A stretch of DNA of 64,000 nt from Zeugodacus cucurbitae. Its lineage: Eukaryota; Arthropoda; Insecta; Diptera; Tephritidae. A model generated the notes under the pieces. That model was not told where the DNA came from, did no database searches, and saw only the letters and a list, made by a program, of their open reading frames with translations. Positions 23,354-34,879 of this stretch are shown here, piece after piece (positions within the stretch are counted from its first letter, which is position 1; every line of letters starts with the position of its first letter). The stretch covers positions 9,572,501-9,636,500 of the forward strand of contig NC_071669.1 in assembly GCF_028554725.1 (NCBI RefSeq). The letters are read 5' to 3'. Made by a program: the position numbers and the translations under genes.

Positions 23354-24304
23354 TCACTGGTAACTATTCCATTCCCTAAAGAATAACCACTTCATTTTAC
23401 TTCAGAATGTCTACCAAAAAATAACGGAAATTTGCATTACCAACTATTTTCTTACATATTTCCAACTACTTGTGCGTCTTGCGGCAACCCCATTTAGACC
23501 CAAATGGACACTTAACACTAATAAAATGTTTCAAATTGCGCCATAATAAGATTCCGGCAAATCTTTTGAATAGTTTTCGCAACAAACAGTGTCTTTTATA
23601 CCAAATACAGTTATATATACAGCCTTTAACCCTTGCACTATACTGGTGCAACGTGCATAATTGCAACAAACTGCAGGTGTCTCAGTGCCAGATCAACGTT
23701 GTCGAGGACGTCCGGCACAAGGAAAAACAACAACAAATGACACATTGCATGCATTTACAGTCGCACACGATGATGATGATGATGGCATTTTCTTGTGTCA
23801 AGGTATGCAAATGACAAACGAAAGCAAGGATGCAGCCGAGTGCAAAGAGAAGGAAAATGTAAAATAATAATAATCAGAATGGAAAAAAGGCAAAAAAAGC
23901 AAAAGGTGTTGCAGCAGCAGCAGCAAAGGCAAATAGTGCTGGTATGAGTGAGTGACTGACTATGGTGGAGGTGTGTGACAATAATAAAGTGTGTGCCTGT
24001 GTCTGTTTAAAATCAACACAAAAAGCAAACAGACGTGCGAGCGTAGTAATTAATAGCTGCAAGCGGAATAACTTTTTTAAAACTACTACATACGTTTTGT
24101 ATAAATATTTTCCATTATTTGCAGCAAATGCAAGAGAAACAAACAGCAACAACAACAACAACAATAATGTTTATATTCTATATATTATTGTTGCAAAAGT
24201 GTAACAAAACGTTGCAGTTAAATAGTAAATTTTTAACAACTCAAGCCAACAAACAACAAAAATATACTATATGTATATATGTTTACCGTTATAAATATAT
24301 TTAT
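23354..24304. other. Non-coding, with short GAT and CAG/CAA repeats
   Basis: A (GAT)5-type run lies at about 23770 (read as poly-Asp or poly-Met in open frames there), a GCAGCAGCAGCAGCAA run near 23913, and CAACAACAA near 24150. Open frames reflect these repeats. No gene is recognised. Confidence 0.5.
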
Positions 24305-25340
24305 ACCCTGAACAGACAGGGTATATTAAGTGTGTCACGATGTTTGTAACACCCAGAAGGAAGCGTCGGAGACCCTATAAAGTATATATATAAATGATCA
24401 GTATGTTGAGCTGAGTCGATTTAGCCATGTCCGTCTGTATATATACGAAGTCCTTCACTTTTTAATATATCGTTTTGAAATTTTGCAGATATTATTTTCT
24501 CTTCAAGAAGCTGCTCATTTGTCGGAACTGCCGATATCGGACCAGTATATCATATAGCTGCCATACAAACTGAACGATCGGAATCAATGGCTTGTATGGA
24601 AAACTTCCGCATTTTACTACATATCTTCACGAAATTTGGTGTGAGTTATTGCTCATAGAAATAATTTAATCTCCGAAAAAATTGTTCAGATCGGTTCACT
24701 ATAGCATATAGCTGCCATACAAACCGAACGATCGGAATCAATGGCTTGTATGGAAAATGTTCGCATTTGACGTGGTATCTTCACGAAATTTGGTGTGAGT
24801 TATTTTTCATAGAAATAATTTAATCTCCTACAAAATTGTTCAGATCGGTTCACTATAGCATATATCTGCCATACAAACTGAACGATCATAATCAAGGGCT
24901 TGTATGGAAAACTTCCGCATTTTACTACATATCTTCACGAAATTTGGTGTGAGTTATTTTTCATAGAAATAATTTAATCTCCGAAAAAATTGTTCAGATC
25001 GATTCACTATAGCATATAGCTGCCATACAAACCGAACGATCGGAATCAATGGCTTGTATGGAAAATTTTCGCATTTGACGTGGTATCTTCACGAAATTTG
25101 TCATGGATTACTGCTTAAGATAATAATATAATCTCCGAAGAAATCATTCAGATCGGTTAACTATATAACCTTAATGTTTCTAGCAAACAACCCGGCTAAA
25201 AAGCATTAGTAAAATGTTTTCTTTTTTTACTTACTTTTTCTTACGTCTTTAGATTTGCTTAAACACATAGTTACTAAAAGAAACTCACCTGTGAAGGGTA
25301 TATTAGCTTCGGTACAGCCGAAGTTAACGTTTGTTCTTGT
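24305..25340 (+). mobile_element. Interspersed repeat family B (~1.04 kb)
   Basis: The left end contains ACCCTGAACAGACAGGGTAT, which can itself fold. The right end reads AAGGGTATATTAGC followed by the hairpin CTTCGGTACAGCCGAAG. AATATACCCT and its complement are thus inverted near the two ends. There is no coding frame. I recall very similar repeats in many dipteran genomes but cannot give the class. The end design resembles that of family A, although the bodies differ. Confidence 0.75.
24621..25160 (+). repeat. 154-bp tandem units inside family B
   Basis: TATCTTCACGAAATTTG occurs at 24621, 24776, 24930 and 25084, spacings 155, 154 and 154. Each unit carries ATAGCTGCCATACAAAC, GAACGATCGGAATCAA and GGCTTGTATGGAAAA. 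Units differ by a few bases. Alternate versions (TTTTACTACATATC versus TTTGACGTGGTATC) appear in turn, hinting at a two-unit higher-order period. Confidence 0.9.
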
Positions 25341-26386
25341 TTTATACTTTACTTAGCACGGCCACTGCAGTTTCACCCAACATATTGCCACAAATTTATG
25401 TATGCACATTGTTGCCTTGTGTTGCAATGTTGCACATCGTTAGCCTAGCCTGTTGTTGTTAGCAATGCTGCAAGCATAACATAACATAATCATCGTCAAC
25501 ATTAAATGAATAGTGAATTTCTATGAATATATAAAGCAAAATTGTTTTGCTAAGACTTTAATAATGTGTGTGAGGCGTTGCACTTGTAAGCGGCACTCTG
25601 GTGTGTGTCAGCCACCGACTGCCGTGCATATTGTTGCCACAATTGCACCTAAAGCAGTACACGAGACACGAGCAGATTTAAACAGTTGCAGAGTAAATGG
25701 ATAACAGTAAAAGTTAAGTAAAAATATGTGGAAAGAAAGCATAAAGAAAAATTGCAAAAGGAAGATGAAAGAGGAAAAATGAGGGAAGAAAGCAGAGCGG
25801 CGCCATTGCCATTTGGCAATGTATAAACGACAGACAACAATAGCAAAAGCATGTTGCAAGTAGCGCTTTGTAACTACAGAGAGTACACATTTCATACAAA
25901 TATGTGTGGTGGTGTCAACAGTTTGGTTGGCATTGTAGTTATATAAGCGGTGCGAAATTTTTATGAATTTTTATGTTATTCTTGGACTACAGTCGTCATT
26001 TTACTGCTTGTCTTCAAAAAGTCCTAAATGAATTCTAGAGAATCCTTTTACGTTAAAAAAGGAAATTAAAATTGAGCTCTCTAAACGTCTCTAAAGAATT
26101 CAAGTCGGGTACTCATAACCTCAAAGTGTCAACAAAGAATGCTCATATTGTCGTTGTTGTTGTAGCGAAAGATCGACTAATAGATTTGAGAACTGCTGTC
26201 GAATTAAGAACCCTTGTCTGAATAAAAATCCGGGTCCGAGCCTTCTGTTTTGAGAACGTCCATTCATTGTTGTTGTAGTAGCGTTCCCCACATAATTTGG
26301 ATCCATCCCGATTGCGTAGAACCGACTCTTTTTGGCGCGCCAGTCTTGATATCCGAGACTATACATATGACGACTACGCTAAGTAG
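25341..26386. other. Non-coding, no gene recognised
   Basis: Open frames around 25600-25900 on the - strand are hydrophobic and pyrimidine-driven, with no domain. A TTGTTGTTGTAG string lies near 26153 and again near 26268. Confidence 0.45.
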
Positions 26387-27000
26387 CATAATATTTTGGC
26401 TTTTGGTTGACTCTTCCGAAGCACAAATTTGAGTTTAGATTAGGTTAGGAGGTTGATCGTTGCGTTTGAGGTCGCAGCGAATTCCACTTGGACAGCAACT
26501 TACAACAGTTCAAGATGTCCGTCGGGGTCCGTTCCGACTGTCATGGTAAATCCCATCTTGATTTCCGCTTCATCAAACCTGGTATCATCTGGTTCCTTAC
26601 TTTCTGATCTGGCTCCGTCCGTGACTATATGAATAATATGCTTGGTAACATAATATTTTGGTTTTTGGCTGATCCTTCCGATCTCACAAAGTTGAAGTTA
26701 GATTAGGTTAGAAGGTTCGCAGAGAACCCCACTTGAACAGCTGTAAGCAACAGTTCGGAATGAGTATAGCTATAAATGACAGTTCGTGTCAATCCTTTGT
26801 TCGCTATAAATTCTGGCCGTTCCGTCTGTCCAGGGAAAGCCGATCTTCATAAAACCTTGATGTTTGCTGATTATCCCTTTCTAAGATGGCTTCATCCATA
26901 TACCTACTAATAGCCTTTGTAACATAATCTTTTGGCTATTGGCCGATTCTTCCGATCACACAAAGTTTAGGTTAGCAAATTCACTAGATTCGACGAAGGT
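26360..27000 (+). repeat. Degenerate ~260-275-bp tandem repeat, three units
   Basis: CATAATATTTTGG (third unit CATAATCTTTTGG) occurs at 26387, 26649 and 26923. Each is followed by TTGGNNGANTCTTCCGA, a CACAAA string and TTAGGTTAG(G/A/C). Units have diverged by substitutions and small indels. It is non-coding. Confidence 0.75.
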
Positions 27001-29655
27001 ATGCTTACCGAGATGTCTCAACCTCATTCTGATTGGAGGAGATTGCCTGGTTGATTCCACCTCGCCTTCTTCCATTTGGCGGAGATAAAGTTTGCTAAAA
27101 ATAGTCTTACGGACTCGAGGACACGTTTATAGGCCTGTAGATCCATACGAAAGTAAGTCGGGATTCAGACTGACTCTAAGACTGATGATAAATTCGGAAT
27201 AGCTTTTTAAGAACTTATCCCTTCATCATAATCTCTAACCTTTAGTTCAAAGACACATAGGTTCTACCTTCACTATAGCGTTAGACACTGGCTACAAATT
27301 AAAGAAATAGGTTTAAGCGCTTGTATTTTTACTGACCTCCCTCACCGACTGCAATGTCTACTTATCGGCCCAGTTAACGTGCACCGACCGCTTCATTTCA
27401 CCGCCACAAACCGGCTGTCTTACTGACGTCGCAACTCTTACCTTACCGCACACAAGACTCGCCGTCCGTCTGCCTGCAGGCGCCATTGACGTCGCATACT
27501 CCGCACTTTTGCTGCGACTATCCACTTTTGATTGCTGCCACTCTCTTGTTACTGTTGCCGCCCGGCTCTTGCTGCTGCTGGAGCTGTTCGAGAATTACAT
27601 TTTCATAACTAAAGCAGCAGACAAAAGCTACAACAACATTAAATAACAAAAGAAAGTCAACAACAACAACAGAGCAAATAGATTCGCCAACAGTATGAAA
27701 AGTATGTTGAACAAAAACAAATAAGTTGGTATGAAAAGCAAAAGCAGAAGAAGACGAGGAAGAAAATTTTCGTAACAAAAGATTTGCTTAGCTTTCTAGG
27801 CAAGCGTAAAATACAAACAATTATCCTCGCCGAGTGCTTGAATGAAGGACAGGTTAGCTAACGGACTACATGGTTGGTTGGCTGACGCGCTGGCAGACTG
27901 GCTGAATTGCTGCTTGACTAGCTGACGCACTTACTAATTAGTTCGTCAATGGGTCGGGGGTGGGTTAGATGCGCGGAACGCTATCTCATTGTTGCAGTAT
28001 TTTTTTTTTATAAATTTTAAAGGCTAATGTTGCTCTCATAAAGCACAAAATTAAAACAGAAAGTCCGGAACTGTACAAGAGAATATATATGTAGTATGTA
28101 GTTTGAGGCTGGAGATCTTGCTTTCTCGCAATTTTATTGATGAAAGCTTAAAGCTCTGGTCCCTCGGTTTATTATACGCTCAAAGCGGTTCCCACAAGAC
28201 TTGGGTCTTGGGTCGTAACCGGAACGGATACCGAATATTCTGTTAAAAGCTCCCAAGCCTGCTAAAAGCTTTTCGGAATCCGAGCTTTTCCAAGTAAGAT
28301 CGAGGGATGGACCACAAAAATAGTAAAAGAAGCTTCGCATCCAGCTTACATATTTGTAAATAATATAAGTTAATCCAGTTACCTTCCATTAAAGTCAGTG
28401 CCGCACACTTTAAGCTCATCCAGCCACTTTGTACTTCAGACAACTCCTTTGCTTCTCATCCAACGCTTTCATCTGTGCTGCAGCACTTTCAACTCTTTTC
28501 CTGCTTTCAGCATTCATGCAACCCAATCTCCTGCAATGAGTACCCCTACTTGTGCGACACATTCTTTGGCATTTTTCCGTACTTGTTCGTCGGCTTTTCA
28601 CTTCCATTGCAGCAACCACATCTTCACATATCACGGCTGCAGCAAAGGTACTGTCTAAGCTATACAGCCTTAACTAAGACGGCCTGTGACTCTCGATGTC
28701 GGCACTGTCTACGTCGCCAATGCACATTCCGCTGTATGGCTTTTGTTGGTTTTATCCCTCAGTCCTTTGGTTCGGGTGCGCGCTCTGCTTTGTATACCGT
28801 TCTTTGTATGCTTCTGCTCTGTTTATCCCTCCACGTCATTCGTTTCGTATGCAAGCCTTTCAGGCCTTATTTGCTGTGACTGCGACTACTGTTCGTCTTT
28901 TTGTTTTTTTTTTTTTTGCATATATTTTTCTTCTGTTTCATATATATTACAAATGAGTTACTACTGGCTCTGTGACTTTCATAATCGCCGCCTGTCTTGC
29001 TTTTGGTTTTTCTGAAATATTTATATTTATGCCACCCACATTGCCAGCCCCCATTCTTCTGGCGGTGAATGTCTACCCAAACACGTCGCTGTTCGTGTGC
29101 ATGTATTAAAATATGTAACAGCGAGCGTCAGCAGCCTCATTCACCGGAGCCGAGACATTGTTTGTGCGAGGCCTGTTTTTGCATTCATAATTTTCTCATT
29201 ACAAATAAGCTTTGATGTCAAGTATGTATTGCGAGCGTTAAAATATATATTTCTATATATAAAGGGTCCGATAATAGGGACGTATTATTAGTTTATTAGC
29301 TGAAAACATCAATTCTTCTGCTTGAATTGGGTCAAGCAGCCTTAAGCTCGACGGATGTATGGGGTTTGTCTATTCTAGCTTTGAAGACTCGTGTTCTAGT
29401 CTGTAGAATCTACTGTGACTGTGTTTGTTATTCTTAAAGCTTCGAGAATTAAGTTCATATGTTAAGTAGTTAGACCTAATTTTACTATGCATTTCGAACA
29501 GTTCGTTCGTTAGAAGAAGAGACTGTTACAGAAGAAAATATAAAAATATTTTTTTGGTTTGGATACCCATAATTGAAGTTTTTGAACGTAGCTGACACCC
29601 TAAAGATATCAGAGGATACGTATTAAACAGACACCGTGTCTTAAAACAATAAAAA
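27001..29655. other. Non-coding, no gene recognised
   Basis: 27350-27960 is GC-richer, with GCAG/CAA repeats and GGTTGGTTGGCTGACG-like strings. Several frames of 60-130 codons at 28398-28960 overlap on both strands, are Cys/Phe/Ser-rich and lack known domains. I do not call them genes. Confidence 0.4.
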
Positions 29656-30060
29656 ACGAGTATTCTTCGGATCTATTCTCCATCGACATTGCTATGTCCT
29701 CAGACCTCGAAAAACTGATCGGAAAGAAATTACCACCCAGACTGAGAGCTAGGCCTTAGGCTATGTCCACCATATTCTTCGGATCTACTCTTGACTGACT
29801 TACAGACTGGGGGCTATTTTGAACAGAGAGGCCTTAAGCTATGTCCACCATATTCTTCAGATCTCCTCTCCAACGACTTTTCCCTGTCCTTGGACCTCGA
29901 GAAAAACCTGACTGACAGAAAATTTAGCGACAAAGAAAACGTAACCGTCTAGGCCGTGGGACTATTTTTAATAAATAGGCCTTAGCTACATCCTCTAAAA
30001 GTCCTGTTATCAGACCTCGAGAAAAAACCGACTGAAAGGAACTTTGGCGGCGAAGAATTT
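29656..30060 (+). repeat. Degenerate local repeat cluster
   Basis: TATTCTTC(G/A)GATCT occurs at 29661, 29773 and 29851. GACCTCGA(G)AAAAA occurs near 29702, 29893 and 30017. GGCCTTA(G/A)GCTATGTCCACC occurs twice. Spacings are irregular (78-193 bases), so this is an eroded or rearranged tandem array. Confidence 0.6.
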
Positions 30061-32844
30061 TCCAGACGGCTATTTGGAAGCAGCTATACCTTACACTACT
30101 AATCTTTAGATGTAGAGGTGTTTCTTCTAATCTTGTCGTTTCTTATATGGAACCACTTTAGTAATTCATTCTGTCATCTCGTGGCTTCAATTAAAAATGA
30201 GTTGCTCCAAATTGAGGTTCTGTCTCAACTAGATTCCCCATCGATCTCAGGTCATTCCAACCAATTTAAAATTGTTTCGCTCAAAATCTCCCGAAAACTC
30301 ATCTCCAAACACCCTGTATGTTGTTGTTTTATTTCACTTATTCCTCTTTTGATTTATCACATCGACGCTTCACACACGCAAAGCCAAGTATATCATTACG
30401 TAAGAGCTCTTTCTTACCGCTTTTCCAGCATTCCCATTGATATTAATGTCTATGTGAATGCCAAATCGTGTTGTCGGGCCTATAAAATAAATCAACTCTG
30501 TTACAGCGCCTGCTGTTTCCACACTTCGACGTCTCATGCTATCTGCCACTTACGCATCCCCATCATCCTCATCAACATACCATAAACTCCAGCGCTCATA
30601 AAAATGCTAGCATATTTTACTTACTTACTCTCCATCACTTCCACTAGGCTACGGACGTTCAGACGCCACATTGGTAGAAATCTCTGCTTAGGCCTTCAAT
30701 TTCACTCATATTTAATTTCTTTTATTACTTTTTTTCTATCTCCTCTGATTGTTGTTGTTGTGATTTTTTCATTGCGTCTAACGCAATTGTCTGTCAGTCA
30801 GCCCAGACATTTCGCTCACTAAGCCCTTGCACGTCAACTTTTGCACACAAAATCCACGCGGCAACCCCATTCATCAACTCCAATGTGTGAGTGGAGTGAA
30901 ATTATGAGCCGTCGCATCATATCCCATAGGCAAAGATTGCGTAATCATGAGTAAGGTCATAATTATTACGAACATATAAAATAATGATTGCGAGCATTAG
31001 GCTGCTCATCTGCATAGATACATATAGATCATCATTGTCATAATCTGCCAACATAAACTCACTTAAAAATCAGTAAAACTCCCACAGATTTTTGTTGTGT
31101 CTAGCCTGTTCCGTAGTGCTTCGTTTCATTCGTCCGTCGCTTCATTCCTTCGTCGCTGTCATCGGCACTGACTTCTTTTCGTGGCGCGCTTGTCGTTCGT
31201 TTCCACGAAGTTGTGTGCTGCTCGTCAACTTCACCAGCAACGCATAACCGATTTATGTTTGCCAGATTTTTTTGGCACATTATTTGCTTGAGCCACACGA
31301 AATTCCGACGCTCTCGTTCTGGGTACTTTAACAACGCGTGGCTCCGACTCTCTCAGCTCTTTCTTTAGCCCATCGCCACCCACGCAGCATATCCGCACTT
31401 AACATCTCGTAATGGTTGGCCATTAAATTATATTTAACATAAATATGGCACAGGTAAACCGTTATTATATATGTATGCCTATTCCTTTGGTATTCCCAGA
31501 TTCTATATATTTACAAGCGTGCCACAAAGCAAATCACCCTTGCATACACCCTGTGGTATAATATTTCGTACTGAGTACTACATAAATTTATTGTGGGCAA
31601 ACATTCACATTAGTGACTTGCATTCGTTAGTTATTCGTATTCGTATAACGGTATGTAGTCGTGGACCCCGTCTTGCGTGTATGACTTGTGTATTTCTAAT
31701 TTATTATTTGGGGAATATCTAATTCTCTTACAATTTAATGTTGCATAAATTTATCGTCGCAATAAGTGGAACGTGTGTGTTATTAAGACATTTAGATTAT
31801 TTGATTAGAAGATTTGAGGTTATGTAACCGTAATCTGTTTGTTTAGCCTATTTCAATATTCGTGAAATGCTCAAATGTCTGGGGATTGGGTATTTAAGTC
31901 AATGAGATGGGCATTACAAGTAAAAAATGTGATATTTGAATCATTTACCTTCGAGCATTTATGGAAATTTTGAACAAATATTTGTCATTGCTGATTTCCG
32001 CTAAGAAACGGAAAATATTGAAAATTCTTTCGATATTTGTAAGGGATTACCTAATATCAAATTCGGGTTTACTGAGAACGCTATCATATTGGAATCGTTT
32101 AGTCGTGAAATCCTGAAAAGGTCCTAATTCACATAGTCTACAGTTCTATTATCCAGTACGAGAATTTAGTAAGGGCAAGCTTTATGTTAACTTTAGAACA
32201 TCTTGGATGACCAAGATCTACAAGTCCTTGTAATACGGAATTTATGCCAAAAACTTTACTACATCTAGTCAGACCAGTATCTATAAGACATTGTAATGCC
32301 GAAGCTATGAGAGAAATAACTGCCTTTAAAAGTGTAGATAATCAGCTATTCCATAAGAAAAAACCAAAACAAGAATTAGTAAAAAAATCAATTGGATTAA
32401 AGAGGTCTTGTTTATAATAAGAAACGAACCCCAAGAAAAAGTTTATGTTTAAAGTATACCGACTAGTGAAGAATATGGAAAATTAAACAATTTTTCGATC
32501 CTTTTAAGTTATTTCTTAATATGAAGTTCGGATTTTCTGAGATCACTAACATATTGGAATCATTTATGAAAAGGAAAGTCAGGAAAGAGATCAACGAAAG
32601 GTCTTGTAAATAGGTAAACACAAAGTTCTGGTAGAGTTAAGTGAAGTAAACTCAGCACTTAGCACAATTATCTTATGTAACGAACCAAAAGATTACCCCA
32701 AGTTAGTATTGACGCAGAAAAGACGAAAACCAATCTATCATAGGAAATTTATGGAAACTTATCACAGGAAAGGGATGGATACAGAGCTCTAGAACCCAAA
32801 TTCTAGGTAGTACTTGGACAATAATTCAAAACAGAACGACAATA
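30061..32844. other. Non-coding, no gene recognised
   Basis: The longest frame, 30118-30585 (155 codons, +), has a hydrophobic start but mixed, Ser/His/Ile-rich content, no motif and no supporting splice or Kozak context. 31100-31335 is GC-richer on both strands. A diverged pair at 32095 and 32550 (CATATTGGAATC) indicates an old ~455-bp duplication. Confidence 0.4.
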
Positions 32845-32849
32845 TTATT

Positions 32850-33215
32850 CTTCTTGACTGGCGTAGACACCGCTTACGCGGTTATAGCCGAGTCCACAAC
32901 AGCGCGCCACGCATCCCTCCTTTTGGCAGTTTGGCGCCAATTGGCAATACCAAGTGAAGACAGGTCCTTCTCCACCTGGTCCTTCCATCGGAGTGGAGGT
33001 CTCCCTCTTCCTCGGCTTCCACCAGCGGGATGTTGACACCGTCCACGCTTCTGCACCATAAAGTAGGACGGGAATGATGAGGGACTTGTAGAGTTTAGTT
33101 TTTGTTCGTCGAGAGAGGACTTTACTTTTCAATTGCCTACTCAGTCCATAGTAGCACCTGTTGGCAAGAGTGATTCTGCGTTGGATTTCAAGGCTGGCAT
33201 TATTGAACAACAATA
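32850..33215 (-). mobile_element. RTE-type retrotransposon tail, internally deleted
   Basis: On the - strand: SLEIQRRITLANRCYYGL, SRQLKSKVLSRRTKTKLYK and IIPVLLYGAEAWTVSTS, then a jump to the SRGRGRPPLRWKDQVEKDL block and ANWRQTAKRRDAWR..VDSAITA. The ~250 bases between EAWT and the GCTGGTGGAAGCC string are missing. The 3' end (low coordinates) reads through a conserved GCGTAAGCGGTGTCTACGCC into AGTCAAGAAGAA, which looks like the true element terminus. It is inactive. Confidence 0.9.
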
Positions 33216-33374
33216 TTACCTCTAAGTATTTAACCTTGTTGAAACCTATATAGGTAAGTAGTCAGATACTGTTATGAACGAAATGTGTTAAAAAAATTTT
33301 TTTTAGGAGTTTGGAGAGATCAGTTGTAAACATTTTTTTATGTTATGCACCTGAAATACAATAAAATTTTCCTA

Positions 33375-33579
33375 TTTCCAGAGCATACGAGAAATCGTTG
33401 GAAGAGCCAAAGGCTATCCCAAAACTCAAGTGTTGAGAAGCGTTTCGACAATTGAAAGAAGCGCTGGCATAAGTGCATGATATCGAAGAGACCATTTGAA
33501 AGCAACAACATTAATATATACGAATGTATGCATTTTTTTTTTCAAAAACCGAAAATTCCCGTTATTTTTTGAACGCACC
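33375..33579 (+). mobile_element. Mariner-like transposon 3' end, diverged copy 1
   Basis: It matches the copy at 56495-56709: GAGAAATCG(T/C)TG(G)AAGAGCCAAAGG, then GCTGGCATAAGTGCA. It ends CCCGTTATTTTTTGAACGCA (33558 onward), the usual end of a family of mariner-like elements. Coding pieces such as EKSLEEPKAIPK are followed by stops. Inactive end fragment. Confidence 0.65.
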
Positions 33580-33589
33580 TGTTGATTAT

Positions 33590-34875
33590 TTTAGTTTAAA
33601 TTGAATTACGTACTGTTTGAACAGTTTATATTAGGTTAAGTTGAGTTCGATTAGTGTAATTCGAGATCATTTCTTAATTCGTCGGCTTTAACTCTAATAT
33701 GAAAAATTTTGGAAACAATTTTGGTCATAAAACAATAATTTGTCTTACAAGAAAACATTGAGGTTCTTAGAAACAGAAACAACCGACGTGTCTGATTTTT
33801 AAATACTGTATTCTACAGATATTACTCAACATTAGATAAAAACATGCTGTTAGTTCAGAAACCTTTCTGAGAATATAAATAGGTTTTCTTTTAAATTTTC
33901 TTATAACGGTACATAAGAAATTACTTTCTAGATCCAGATATTTTATAAAGTACTAACGTCTGGTACTTTCGTTCCATTTCCACTTTTATGTCTCATAAAG
34001 AACTCGAGCTTTCAATCAATATCAGACTACGATCTTCTATGTCCAGAACTCAACACGGATTCTATATTTAAAATGAACTTCAAATATCGAACCATGTAGT
34101 CCATGTGTCATTGCCTTTATTACATAGTTAAAATAACCCTCCACCTTGTTCAATGCTTCCACACAAAAACCAAATATTTAAATTTCCAACCGTTTGATAT
34201 TTCCCACACTTATGTAAACTGTCTGAGCTGTCTTAATAAATAAGTCAATTATTTGAGTATTTAGCTCATTTAGTTTTACGAAAATACTTCATTGAAAATT
34301 GTGCACACATGCCAAAATGACAGCTTTAATTACCCATTAAATATTAGATACTAAATCCCTAATTTGCGACGCATCAATGAGAGCAAACAAATTTACCCTT
34401 TCAGGTGAGCAGACAAGTACATAGAACGCTTTCATGGAAACGCTTTCATATCGTTTAAGTAAGTAAACGTTTGCGTAGGTGAAAGTTGAAGACTACGGGT
34501 TGAAGTCTAATAGGGGCGAAAGCAGCAGCAGTAGCTGTACATCAACTCAAGTCAGACAGTCAAACTGGTTCGTAGAATTTAAATATCTTCAGTGTCTTCA
34601 GTGCAATCTCACAACCATATTTATTTGTGGGTTTACAATATGCATAAGTGTGTGGGTACTAGGGTAGAGCAGGAAAGCTTCCTTGATACGAAAATTAAAA
34701 TTTAAAATTATATAGACTCTTTGAAAATAGTTCATTAAAGTACCGAAGTCTAAACCTGAACAATTAAATCCATATCTGTCTATTGAATAGTTCTCTACTA
34801 AAGGTTTTCCGATATTTTAGTGGTAATTGTGCTAGGTTAGGAATATTATACTTCTCCAAACTTCAGAAAATTCTC
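33590..34875. other. Intergenic, no feature identified
   Basis: It is AT-rich with stops in all frames. The small frame at 34479-34667 has no recognisable content. Confidence 0.45.
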
Positions 34876-34879
34876 TATA

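Noticed and set aside
28398..29015. Several frames of 60-134 codons
   Set aside because: They overlap on both strands, are Cys/Phe/Ser-rich from pyrimidine runs, and have no motif.
30118..30585. 155-codon frame with a hydrophobic start
   Set aside because: A random mix of residues follows. There is no motif, and no promoter, splice or poly-A support was seen.
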